A stretch of DNA of 12,456 nucleotides from NCBI GenBank assembly GCA_900544845.1, contig UQWV01000054.1, forward strand, positions 1 to 12,456. The letters run 5' to 3'. Of the stretch, positions 1-7,023 are shown piece after piece. The DNA comes from an uncultured Collinsella sp. Lineage in GTDB: Bacteria; Actinomycetota; Coriobacteriia; Coriobacteriales; Coriobacteriaceae. The position numbers and the translations under genes are program-made. Position 1 is the first letter of the stretch, and each line of letters starts with the position of its first letter. The notes below the pieces were generated by a model, which was not told where the DNA came from, searched no databases, and worked only from the letters and a program-made list of their open reading frames with translations.

Positions 1-937
1 TGATGGAGCCCGTCTTGGTCGAGGTGATGCGCTCCTGCAGGGCGCCCATCTCGGTGGCCAGCGTGGGCTGGTAGCCCACGGCGGAGGGCATACGGCCCAG
101 AAGGGCGGAAACCTCGGAACCGGCCTGGGAGAAGCGGAAGATGTTATCGATGAACAGCAGGACGTCCTGGCCACGATCGCGGAAGTACTCAGCGGTGGTG
201 AGGCCGGCCAGACCGATGCGCAGACGCGCTCCAGGCGGCTCGTTCATCTGACCGTAGACCAAGCAAGTCTTGTCGATAACGCCGGACTCGCTCATCTCGA
301 GATAAAGGTCGGTACCCTCACGGGTACGCTCGCCGACGCCGGTGAACACCGAGGTGCCGCCATGCTCCTGAGCGAGGTTGTTGATGAGTTCCTGAATCAG
401 AACGGTCTTGCCGACGCCGGCGCCACCGAACAGGCCCGTCTTACCGCCACGAATGTAGGGCTCAAGAAGGTCGACGGCCTTGATACCGGTCTCGAAGATC
501 TCGGTCTTGGTGGTGAGCTCGTCAAAGCGGGGCGCTGCGTGGTGGATGGGATAGAACTCCTCCACCTCGGGCATGGGCTTGCCGTCAACGGGCTTGCCCA
601 TAACGTTCCAAATACGACCGAGCGTCTTGGGGCCAACGGGCATCTTCATGGGCTCACCGGTATCGGTGGCGACAAGGCCGCGCTGCAGGCCGTCGGTCGA
701 GGACATGGCGACCGTGCGGACGACGCCGCCCGGAAGCTGGCTCTCGACCTCGAGGATCGTGCTCAGGTGACCGATCGGGGTCTCGGCCTCGACCGTGAGC
801 GCGTTGTAGATCGGGGGCACCGCGCCGTCAAACTTGACGTCGACGACAGGGCCGATGATACGCACGATGCGGCCATCACCGGCAGTCGTCTTCTTGGTGG
901 CTTCCTCGACCGCAAGCTTTACGGTGTTATTAGCCAT
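1..937 (-). CDS. atpD: ATP synthase F1 subunit beta (partial, C-terminus off the window)
   Basis: This is the catalytic beta subunit of F1, which makes ATP from ADP and phosphate when driven by Fo rotation at the inner face of the membrane. About 312 N-terminal residues are present of a usual 460-480. The translation starts MANNTVKLAVEEA. It contains the P-loop GGAGVGKT at about residues 171-178 and the Walker B region LLFIDNIFRF at about 260-270, encoded near 132-160. The ATG overlaps the atpG stop codon by one base (TAATG). A GGAGG ribosome binding site lies 7 nt upstream, inside the end of atpG, so translational coupling is likely. The N-terminus has a short lead of about 20 residues before the usual GRIVRIIGPVVDV start. 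The frame stays open to the left edge. atpC would be expected next, outside the window. Confidence 0.97.
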   Translation of the reverse strand, partial: MANNTVKLAVEEATKKTTAGDGRIVRIIGPVVDVKFDGAVPPIYNALTVEAETPIGHLSTILEVESQLPGGVVRTVAMSSTDGLQRGLVATDTGEPMKMPVGPKTLGRIWNVMGKPVDGKPMPEVEEFYPIHHAAPRFDELTTKTEIFETGIKAVDLLEPYIRGGKTGLFGGAGVGKTVLIQELINNLAQEHGGTSVFTGVGERTREGTDLYLEMSESGVIDKTCLVYGQMNEPPGARLRIGLAGLTTAEYFRDRGQDVLLFIDNIFRFSQAGSEVSALLGRMPSAVGYQPTLATEMGALQERITSTKTGSI

Positions 938-1845
938 TACTGTTCCTCCAATGCTGAGGCTCCGCCGACGATCTCGTTGATCTCGGTCGTGATCGAAGCC
1001 TGGCGCACGCGACTATACGTGCGGGTAAGGGTCGAGATGATCGCGGTGGCGTTTTCCGTCGCGGAGTGCATGGCCTTGCGGCGCGCACCCTGCTCGGCGG
1101 CCGCCGAATCGATCAGGGCCTGGTAGATGACCGTCAGGATATAAGACGGTACAAGCTTGCCGAGAACATGCTCGGGAGAGGGCACGAACTCGAACGTGGA
1201 CGAGATGCGCTTAGGGGCGTCGGTCTCGTTCTTACGCGGACCGTGGGCCATAGCGATCATCTCGGGGTCGAGCGGCAACAGATGCTCGACGCGAAGCTCC
1301 TGATCCACGCGGTTCTTGGCGTGGTGGTAGACAAGCTCGACACGGTCAAGCTCACCGGCACGATACGCATCGCAGATATGAGAGGAGATCATGCGAGCCT
1401 GATTGAAATCGGGCTCGGAGGAATTGCCCTCAAAATGCATGATGACATTTGCGCGGTCACGGAAATACGTGGCCGGCTTACGCCCACACGCGATGATCTC
1501 GCACTCGATGCCATCGTTCGCCCAAGAAGCGGCGAGCTTTTCGGCCGTGCGCTCCACCGTCGTATTGAAACCGCCGGCAAGGCCGCGGTCCGAAGCAATG
1601 ACGACAATCAGGCCATGCTTGACGCTCTCATGCTTCTGCAGCATGGGATCGGTGCCCGAGCAGGAGGCGTCGCCGGCAACCGTCAACATGACGTCGGTCA
1701 GCGCCTCCTTATAGGGCTCGGCCTGCTTGGAGCGATCGAGGGCACGACGGATCTTGGCCGTAGAGACCATCTCCATCGTGCGCGTGATCTGCTTGGTCGT
1801 GGTAACCGAGGAGATTCGCTTCTTAATGTCGCGAAGGTTGGCCAT
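937..1845 (-). CDS. atpG: ATP synthase F1 subunit gamma
   Basis: This 302-residue protein is the central rotor shaft of F1, which transmits rotation of the c-ring to the alpha3beta3 head. The N-terminal helix MANLRDIKKRISSVTTTKQI and the following TRTMEMVSTAKIRRA are the standard gamma signature. The Rossmann-like middle contains IASDRGLAGGFN at about residues 83-94. The C-terminal coiled-coil helix carries RRKAMHSATENA at about 256-267 and ends near TTEINEIVGGASALEEQ. Length is normal for the family (about 285-310). It starts 5 nt after the atpA stop, with GAGGAG about 11 nt upstream. Its TAA overlaps the atpD ATG. No unusual features were seen. Confidence 0.97.
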   Translation of the reverse strand: MANLRDIKKRISSVTTTKQITRTMEMVSTAKIRRALDRSKQAEPYKEALTDVMLTVAGDASCSGTDPMLQKHESVKHGLIVVIASDRGLAGGFNTTVERTAEKLAASWANDGIECEIIACGRKPATYFRDRANVIMHFEGNSSEPDFNQARMISSHICDAYRAGELDRVELVYHHAKNRVDQELRVEHLLPLDPEMIAMAHGPRKNETDAPKRISSTFEFVPSPEHVLGKLVPSYILTVIYQALIDSAAAEQGARRKAMHSATENATAIISTLTRTYSRVRQASITTEINEIVGGASALEEQ

Positions 1846-1850
1846 AGGGC

Positions 1851-3449
1851 TTAGTTCTCCTCTGATCCAGTCGTATCGGCATGGTGCTTGGCCATGAACT
1901 GCTGCTTAAAGTCGCCGATGACGCGCAGGAGCTCAGCCTTGGTGTCATCGTCGATCTTCTTGGCGCGAACCTTGTCGAGCAGCGAGCCAAAGCCATTGTC
2001 CATGTACTCGACGAGCTCGGCACGGAAAGGCAGCACGTCGGCGATCTCCAAATCATCCAGGAAGCCCTCGTTGCCGGCAAACAGCGTAACGATCTGCTCG
2101 CCAACCTCAAACGGTTTATAACGCGGCTGCTTAAGGAGCTCGGTCATGCGGGCACCGTGGGTAAGCTGCTTCTGCGTAGCCTCGTCAAGGTCGGAGCCGA
2201 ACTGCGTAAAGCCGGCGAGCTCCTGATACGAAGCGAGGTCCAGGCGAAGGTTGCCGGCAACCTGCTTCATGGCCTTGGTCTGAGCATCACCACCGACGCG
2301 GGACACGGAGATGCCCACGTCGACTGCCGGGCGCTGACCCTGGAAGAAGAGCTCAGACTGCAGGTAGATCTGACCATCGGTAATGGAAATAACGTTGGTC
2401 GGAATGTAGGCCGAGACGTCGCCGTCCTGGGTCTCGATGATCGGCAGAGCCGTCATGGAGCCGTAACCGTTCTTCTTGGACATCTTGACGGCACGCTCGA
2501 GCAGACGAGAGTGCAGGTAGAAGATGTCGCCAGGATAGGCCTCGCGTCCGGGCGGACGATGCAGCGTCAGCGACATCTGACGGTAGGCCACGGCCTGCTT
2601 GGACAGGTCGTCGTAGATGACGAGCACGTGACCGCCGGGGTTGGTCTCGCTGGCAGGCTTGCCGTCCTCGCCGTTGTACATAAAGAACTCGCCGATAGCG
2701 GCACCGGCCATAGGCGCGATGTACTGCATAGGGGCGGAATCGGCAGCGGTGGCCGAAACGATGATGGTGTAGTCGAGCGCACCGTGCTGAGCGAGGGTCT
2801 CGCGGATGTTGGCAACCGTGGAGGCCTTCTGGCCGATGGCGACATAGATGCAGACCATGCCCTTGCCGCGCTGATTGAGGATAGCGTCGATGGCGATGGC
2901 GGTCTTGCCGGTCTGACGGTCGCCGATGATGAGCTCACGCTGACCACGGCCGATAGGCACCATGGAGTCGATGGCCAACAGGCCGGTCTGAACCGGCTCG
3001 CACACCGGGGTACGGTCGATGACACCGGGGGCCTTGAACTCGATGGGGCGACGATGCGTGGCGACGATGTCACCCAGGCCGTCGATAGGCTGGCCGAGCG
3101 GATTGACGACGCGGCCGAGCATGGCGCGGCTCACGGGGATATCCATAATGCGGCCAGTGGTGCGGCACTCGTCGCCTTCCTTGATGGAGTCGACGGCACC
3201 GAACAGAACGGCGCCGACCTCGTCACGGTCAAGGTTCTGAGCAAGGCCGAAGACAGTCTCACCGGTATCGGAGCTCTTGAACTCCAGAAGCTCGCCTGCC
3301 ATGGCGCTCTTGAGGCCGGAGACGCGCGCGATGCCGTCGCCTACCTCGTCGACCGTTGAAACCTCATGCGTATCGACCGTCGCGGAGAGGCTCGTGAGCT
3401 GCTCCTGCAGTTTCTTGGCGATATCCTGGGCATTGAGGGTTTCGGACAT
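1851..3449 (-). CDS. atpA: ATP synthase F1 subunit alpha
   Basis: This is the non-catalytic nucleotide-binding subunit of the alpha3beta3 head. It has 532 residues; the family usually has 500-550. The P-loop GDRQTGKT is at residues 176-183, DDLSKQAVAYRQ is at 280-291, and the arginine finger lies in ISVSRVGG (R384). The N-terminal beta-barrel and the helical C-terminal domain are both present. One oddity is a short Gly/Pro-rich insertion at about residues 259-273, between GEFFMYNG and HVLVIYDD, where most alpha subunits have only a few residues. The ATG overlaps the atpH stop by one base (TAATG), and a strong GGAGGTG site lies 7 nt upstream inside atpH. Confidence 0.97.
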   Translation of the reverse strand: MSETLNAQDIAKKLQEQLTSLSATVDTHEVSTVDEVGDGIARVSGLKSAMAGELLEFKSSDTGETVFGLAQNLDRDEVGAVLFGAVDSIKEGDECRTTGRIMDIPVSRAMLGRVVNPLGQPIDGLGDIVATHRRPIEFKAPGVIDRTPVCEPVQTGLLAIDSMVPIGRGQRELIIGDRQTGKTAIAIDAILNQRGKGMVCIYVAIGQKASTVANIRETLAQHGALDYTIIVSATAADSAPMQYIAPMAGAAIGEFFMYNGEDGKPASETNPGGHVLVIYDDLSKQAVAYRQMSLTLHRPPGREAYPGDIFYLHSRLLERAVKMSKKNGYGSMTALPIIETQDGDVSAYIPTNVISITDGQIYLQSELFFQGQRPAVDVGISVSRVGGDAQTKAMKQVAGNLRLDLASYQELAGFTQFGSDLDEATQKQLTHGARMTELLKQPRYKPFEVGEQIVTLFAGNEGFLDDLEIADVLPFRAELVEYMDNGFGSLLDKVRAKKIDDDTKAELLRVIGDFKQQFMAKHHADTTGSEEN

Positions 3450-3925
3450 TAGGCTTCACCTCCGTACGAATTAGCAGAGTTTGCGAGGGTCTCCTGCGCG
3501 ATGCGCAGCTGCGTCTTGACGGAGATGTCACGACGCTCGCCGCGGGCCTCGAGCACCAGGCCGCCCACGATAGACGGGTCGACCTGCTCGATAAGGAATA
3601 CCTTGCGGCCGAAGTCCTGCTCGCATTTCTTAGTGATGGTTTGACGCAGCTCGTCGTCGAGCGGGATCGCCGTGGTGACGGTCACGCCCACTACATCCTC
3701 GTCTTCCTCGGCAACATACTTAAAGGCAGCTGCCACCTTGGGAAGAAGGTCGAGCTGGTCGCGCTTGGACATGGTGTCGAGCACGGCGATGATCTCGGGG
3801 CTGGCGCTAGCCAGGCGCTCGATCATCTCGAGGTCCTCGAACACATGGTTCTCGGCCTTGGCGGCTTCCAAAAGGGAGCGCGCGTAAGTCTCGAGCACCT
3901 TGTCCTGATAGCGGCTAGTCGGCAT
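3449..3925 (-). CDS. atpH: ATP synthase F1 subunit delta
   Basis: This 158-residue protein is the delta (OSCP-type) subunit, which fixes the peripheral stalk (b dimer) to the top of F1. It starts MPTSRYQDKVLETYARSLLEAA, with the typical YA..L...A pattern of the N-terminal helical domain. The C-terminal part contains QDFGRKVFLIEQVDPSIVGGLVLE (about 114-137), which matches the conserved delta C-terminal signature with its I.GG....G...D.S pattern. It is somewhat shorter than the usual 175-185 residues. It overlaps the end of atpF by 11 nt and atpA by one base, which fits tight coupling within the operon. Confidence 0.94.
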   Translation of the reverse strand: MPTSRYQDKVLETYARSLLEAAKAENHVFEDLEMIERLASASPEIIAVLDTMSKRDQLDLLPKVAAAFKYVAEEDEDVVGVTVTTAIPLDDELRQTITKKCEQDFGRKVFLIEQVDPSIVGGLVLEARGERRDISVKTQLRIAQETLANSANSYGGEA

Positions 3926-4517
3926 TCAGGCTACCTGCTTCCTGGATGTAGCGCTCGATGAGCTTCTTCTGCTCGCCCTCGTCCTCGAGTGCCTCGCCCA
4001 CGATCTTGGTGGCGACAGCAACGGACAGGTCGGCGATGGAGCTCGCGGCACCGGCGTAGATGGACTTGCGCTCGTCCTCGACGGTCGTGTGGGCCTTGGC
4101 GATGATCTCCTCGGCCTCCTTGTGAGCAGCCTCGATGATACGGGCGCGCTCGGACTCGGCGTCCTTACGGGCCTCGAGAACGATGTCGGCAGCCTGACGA
4201 CGGGCGTCGGTGACGATCGAGTCGGACTCAGCGCGCTTGGCGATAGCCTCCTGCTTGGTCTTCTCGGCCTCGTCGAGGCTCTCCTCGATCTTCTTGCCGC
4301 GCTCCTCCATGGTTTTCATGATGCCCGGCAGGGCGACCTTGGCCAGCACGATCCAGATGATCAGGAAGGCGATAAGCGCCGGGATGAACTCCGCCATCTT
4401 AGGGATGAGGATGTCCGCACCGGCAGCGCCGTCCTCGGCGAACGCGGAAACCGGCATAAGCAGCGCGGCCGCGGACGCGGAGAGTGCGATCGCGCTCTTC
4501 TGGGATGAAAGATTCAT
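3915..4517 (-). CDS. atpF: ATP synthase Fo subunit b, with a signal-peptide-like N-terminus
   Basis: This 200-residue protein is the peripheral-stalk b subunit. A membrane span lies at about residues 43-62 (EFIPALIAFLIIWIVLAKVA), followed by the PGIMKTMEERGKKIEESLDE motif typical of b subunits. A long charged helix then runs to residue 190. Unusually, residues 1-27 look like a cleavable signal peptide: a polar start with Lys7, a hydrophobic stretch ALSASAAALLMPV, then AFA before Glu28. Most b subunits begin close to their single span. The start has GGAGC 7 nt upstream and lies 15 nt after the atpE stop. The gene ends inside the start of atpH. Confidence 0.95.
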   Translation of the reverse strand: MNLSSQKSAIALSASAAALLMPVSAFAEDGAAGADILIPKMAEFIPALIAFLIIWIVLAKVALPGIMKTMEERGKKIEESLDEAEKTKQEAIAKRAESDSIVTDARRQAADIVLEARKDAESERARIIEAAHKEAEEIIAKAHTTVEDERKSIYAGAASSIADLSVAVATKIVGEALEDEGEQKKLIERYIQEAGSLNAD

Positions 4518-4532
4518 ACTTGACGCTCCGTG

Positions 4533-4727
4533 CTATTTAACGATCAGCGCGACAACGAAGCCGATCAGAGCCAGAGCCTCGCCGAAGGCGGAGCCCATGA
4601 TGAAGACGGTGAACACGCGGCCCTGGACCTCAGGCTGACGGGCCATAGCACCCGTAGCACCCAGAGCAGACAGGCCGATAGCAAGACCAGCGCCGATAAC
4701 ACCGAGACCGTAACCGATAACTCCCAC
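4533..4727 (-). CDS. atpE: ATP synthase Fo subunit c
   Basis: This 64-residue hairpin protein forms the rotor ring. It has two hydrophobic helices: the first is glycine/alanine rich (GYGLGVIGAGLAIGLSALG), and the second carries the ion-binding glutamate in GSAFGEALALIG (Glu50). They are joined by the classic polar loop ARQPE. It is short for the family (usually 70-90 residues) because both termini are trimmed. The start is GTG, preceded by AAAGGAGG only 4 nt away; the frame closes upstream without another usable start. The residue after the key glutamate is Ala, not Ser, and no Gln is seen at the usual Na+ ligand position in helix 1, so proton coupling is more likely than sodium coupling. Confidence 0.95.
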   Translation of the reverse strand: MGVIGYGLGVIGAGLAIGLSALGATGAMARQPEVQGRVFTVFIMGSAFGEALALIGFVVALIVK

Positions 4728-4852
4728 GATTCCTCCTTTGTCGTGCGTGTCTTATTTCACGCAGGATAACCTTTTTTATAACTGCCGGGCTCCATGGGTA
4801 CGGGCACCGGCGGTTTAACGAATTGCCTTACCTTTAAGACGCGAACGGGAGA
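4728..4852 (-). other. atpB-atpE spacer, the longest gap inside the atp operon
   Basis: This 125-nt non-coding spacer lies between atpB and atpE, while all other gaps in the operon are 15 nt or less. In the transcribed direction it holds a GC-rich patch with possible GCCGG/CCGGC pairing (about 4785-4813), then an A/U-rich stretch, then the strong AAAGGAGG site of atpE. Long leaders before atpE are known in other bacteria, where subunit c must be made in excess. A translation-enhancing or processing role here is inference. I found no convincing internal promoter or terminator. Confidence 0.5.
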
Positions 4853-5656
4853 CTACTCCTCCTCCGCGACCTCCTCTGCCTCGGAGACATACACGGCGGT
4901 AAGGACCGTGAAGACGTAAGCCTGGATGGCGCCGACCACAAGCTCGATCGCGTAGATCAGGATGAGGATGGCAAGCCAGGCAAGCGAAGGCAGGGCGCCG
5001 ACGGCGTGAGCCGCGGAAGCCTGCTGAAGCAGCGGCTGCATGAACATGCTCGCCATGATGGCGAACGAACCCATGACCACATGTCCTGCGAACATATTGC
5101 AGAACAGACGGACGGCGAGCGTGATGAGGCGCAGGAAGGTCGAAAAGAGCTCGACGACCCACACGAGCACGTTCATCGGGAAGCTCACGCCCTCCGGGGC
5201 GAGGCTCTTAATGTAGCCGATCACGCCGTGAGCCTTGCATCCGTAGTAGATGAAGTACACGAAGGCGAAGATGGCGAGCGCGGCGGTGGAGCCGATTGCG
5301 CCGGTGCCGGGCTTCATTCCCGGAATCAGGCCGATCATGTTATTGATCAGGATGAACAGGAAAAGCGAGCACAGGAACGGGAAGTGCTTCTTCCAGTTCT
5401 CACCCACGACGCCCTTGCCGATATCGTTCTCGACGTACTCGATGATGTACTCGAAACCGTTGACGAAGAAGCCCTTGGGGACCAACGTCTGCTTCTTCTT
5501 GAACACGGCCAGGACGATCAGGAGCACGATCGTGGAGACGATCAGCCAAAACGAGTACTGCGTGATGCCGCAGCTCAGATCGCCCACGACGGGGGTGGAG
5601 CTGAACTCGCTGACCAGATGATTAATCTCATCAGGCAGCTTTTCAAAAATTTCCAC
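4853..5656 (-). CDS. atpB: ATP synthase Fo subunit a
   Basis: This 267-residue membrane protein forms the proton half-channels beside the c-ring. Hydrophobic spans occur at about residues 35-52, 92-112, 122-140, 162-200 and 224-258. The essential stator arginine lies in LITLAVRLFCNMFAGHVVMG (R183); most homologues have RLFGN, so Cys replaces Gly here. The C-terminal signature ELVVGAIQAYVFTVLTAVYV (about 238-257) is intact, followed by an acidic tail EEVAEEE. The start is GTG, 3 nt after the stop of the upstream AtpI-like gene, with AAAGG about 6-7 nt upstream inside that gene's last codons. Confidence 0.96.
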   Translation of the reverse strand: MEIFEKLPDEINHLVSEFSSTPVVGDLSCGITQYSFWLIVSTIVLLIVLAVFKKKQTLVPKGFFVNGFEYIIEYVENDIGKGVVGENWKKHFPFLCSLFLFILINNMIGLIPGMKPGTGAIGSTAALAIFAFVYFIYYGCKAHGVIGYIKSLAPEGVSFPMNVLVWVVELFSTFLRLITLAVRLFCNMFAGHVVMGSFAIMASMFMQPLLQQASAAHAVGALPSLAWLAILILIYAIELVVGAIQAYVFTVLTAVYVSEAEEVAEEE

Positions 5657-5659
5657 GAC

Positions 5660-5971
5660 TTACCTTTCGACCTCATGAGGATCTCGCAGCGCCTTGGCGA
5701 CGCGAACCGTGCAGACGGCCATAAAGGCCACGAAGCCGATTGCCTCGCCCAAGAGGAACATACGAAACGCCTCTCCGAACAACGCGAACACGACCAGGGT
5801 AAAGACGAGCAGGGCGACTGCCGAGACCGCCAGACTCACCATGCCCTTGAGCATGTCCGCATTCTGTTTATCGTCAAGAACCGGCTTGAGCGTAAAAACA
5901 AAGGGAAGAAAGGCGACCGCGCCCGCGATGGCGCCTGCAACGATAGCGAGCAGATCGGCTATCTGAAACAC
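5660..5971 (-). CDS. atpI: AtpI-like small membrane protein, first gene of the atp operon
   Basis: This protein of about 103 residues starts MFQIADLLAIVAG. It has three clear hydrophobic segments, at about residues 5-27, 43-65 and 70-90, and a charged tail. Position (immediately before atpB), size and topology fit ATP synthase protein I, a poorly conserved accessory protein linked to c-ring assembly or Mg2+ supply. The sequence itself is too divergent for me to be certain. I chose the GTG at 5971 because GAGG lies 6 nt upstream. The longer reading from TTG at 6046 would begin upstream of the -10 box at 6033-6038. An intermediate GTG at 5983 has no proper spacer from its AGGAAA. Confidence 0.7.
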   Translation of the reverse strand: MFQIADLLAIVAGAIAGAVAFLPFVFTLKPVLDDKQNADMLKGMVSLAVSAVALLVFTLVVFALFGEAFRMFLLGEAIGFVAFMAVCTVRVAKALRDPHEVER

Positions 5972-6032
5972 TGGCGTCCTCACTTTCCTTTTTAACGCTC
6001 CACAGAACAGTTCCCGCCAAACATTGGTGACT

Positions 6033-6060
6033 ATTGTACGAGCCAATCGCTAAAGTACAA
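6033..6060 (-). promoter_or_regulatory. Sigma70-type promoter of the atp operon
   Basis: On the minus strand a -35 box TTGTAC (6055-6060) is separated by 16 bp from a -10 box TACAAT (6033-6038). Transcription would start near 6026, giving a leader of about 55 nt before the GTG of the AtpI-like gene. No other comparable pair is visible in the upp-atp gap. Confidence 0.7.
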
Positions 6061-6131
6061 CCGAAAAAGCATCGGTTAATACGCACCTGTTCGTTTTCTT
6101 AAGACCTTCTTTATGCCGCAGGTACGGTAAT

Positions 6132-6163
6132 ACGTTTTTCTAGAACCCTGCAGGGCAAAACGT
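6132..6163. repeat. Nested dyad between upp and the atp promoter
   Basis: Outer arms ACGTTTT (6132-6138) and AAAACGT (6157-6163) enclose an inner palindrome CCCTGCAGGG (6146-6155). As RNA it could fold in either direction. It might be a weak terminator for upp or a protein-binding dyad for the atp promoter about 70 bp away. Neither role is shown by the sequence alone. Confidence 0.45.
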
Positions 6164-6175
6164 CCGTTAACAGGA

Positions 6176-6210
6176 GTGCGCGCGGACGCCTTTTGCTCGC
6201 CCGCGCGCAC
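6176..6210. terminator. Strong GC-rich hairpin downstream of upp (possible terminator)
   Basis: GTGCGCGCGG (6176-6185) and CCGCGCGCAC (6201-6210) form a perfect 10-bp inverted repeat with a 15-nt loop. It lies 43 bp past the upp stop and about 115 bp before the atp promoter, the expected place for a terminator separating the two units. There is no U-tract on the minus strand after the stem, so classic intrinsic termination is doubtful. Rho-dependent termination or 3'-end protection is possible. Confidence 0.45.
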
Positions 6211-6252
6211 CATTTCTTCGTATTTGCGGCTGTAGCCGATATCGCTCAGTGG

Positions 6253-6900
6253 TTAGAGCGTTCCGTAAATACGGTCACCAGCGTCACCCAGGCCGGGAAC
6301 GATGTAGGCGTCCTCGTTGAGATGGTCATCGATGGCGCACGTATAAATATGTACATCGGGGTCCTTCTCGGTCAGCGACTTGAGGCCCTCGGGCGCGGCG
6401 ACGATGCACAGCATGCGGATGTCCTTAACGCCGCGCTCGCGCAGGTAGCTGATGGCCATCTCAGCCGAGCCACCCGTGGCGAGCATGGGGTCGACAACCA
6501 GGCAGATGCGTTGGTCGATATCCTTGGGCATCTTGCAGTAATACTCGTGCGGCTCGTGGGTGACCTCGTCGCGCTCCATGCCGATATGACCCACGCGAGC
6601 GGAGGGCACCAGGTCGAGGATGCCTTCGACCATGCCAAGACCGGCGCGCAGGATAGGTACGATAGCGAGCTTTTTGCCGGCAAGCTGCTTAAACGTGGCA
6701 GTGGTGATGGGGGTCTCGACTTCAACGTCTTCCATGGGCAGGTCGCGCATGGCCTCGTAGCCGTCAAAGAGCGCAAGCTCGCGCACGAGCTGGCGGAACT
6801 GGTTGGTGCCGGTCGACTTATCGCGCAGGATCGACAGCTTGTGCTGGACGAGCGGATGGTCGACAAGCGTCACGCGAGACGCATCGTAGGTAACGGTCAT
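6253..6900 (-). CDS. upp: Uracil phosphoribosyltransferase
   Basis: This 215-residue cytosolic salvage enzyme converts uracil and PRPP to UMP. The PRPP-binding loop is VVDPMLATGGSA (about residues 135-146). The N-terminal signature LVDHPLVQHKLSILRDKST is at 12-30, VPILRAGLGM at 81-90, and the uracil-binding C-terminal segment YIVPGLGDAGDRIYGTL closes the protein. Length is normal (about 208-215). I chose the ATG at 6900, with AAAGGGG about 10 nt upstream. A longer reading from 6948 adds 16 residues that match nothing in the family. It sits 123 bp after glpK and just upstream of the atp operon, a neighbourhood also found in Bacillus. Confidence 0.96.
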   Translation of the reverse strand: MTVTYDASRVTLVDHPLVQHKLSILRDKSTGTNQFRQLVRELALFDGYEAMRDLPMEDVEVETPITTATFKQLAGKKLAIVPILRAGLGMVEGILDLVPSARVGHIGMERDEVTHEPHEYYCKMPKDIDQRICLVVDPMLATGGSAEMAISYLRERGVKDIRMLCIVAAPEGLKSLTEKDPDVHIYTCAIDDHLNEDAYIVPGLGDAGDRIYGTL

Positions 6901-7023
6901 GGGTTGATTGCCCCTTTCGTTGCGGCCGCAAAACGGCCTTGCTGACATGGTGCGCAGCGATGTTGCCGCCGCGCGCCATGCATAAGTTTAGCGGTTTGTT
7001 GTATCGAGCGGCCCGTCGCAGCC
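6901..7023 (-). promoter_or_regulatory. upp leader region with two hairpins
   Basis: The glpK-upp gap contains an 8-bp stem (6952-6959 with 6967-6974, one G-U pair, 7-nt loop). Closer to upp there is a small GGCCG/CGGCC hairpin with a U-rich loop (about 6923-6937). No clear promoter boxes and no U-tract were found. This could be a factor-dependent terminator for glpK, a leader controlling upp, or a simple spacer. I do not recognise a PyrR site. Confidence 0.3.

Noticed and set aside
1881..3359. Long plus-strand ORF of 492 codons opposite atpA
   Set aside because: It is the antisense shadow of a highly conserved GC-rich gene. Its product is low in recognisable motifs and has no ribosome binding site context.
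5006..5995. Plus-strand ORF of 329 codons opposite atpB and the AtpI-like gene
   Set aside because: Its His/Asp/Glu-rich composition is the complement of membrane-protein codons, so it is a shadow frame.
5972..6046. TTG-initiated extension of the AtpI-like gene
   Set aside because: It would begin upstream of the -10 box at 6033-6038 and has no ribosome binding site.
6234..6262. tRNA D-arm-like sequence GCTCAGTGGTTAGAGCG at the end of upp
   Set aside because: It matches a D-arm, but there is no proper acceptor stem, anticodon arm or GTTCGA T-loop downstream. Half of it is the conserved coding end of upp, so it is at most a 3' hairpin.
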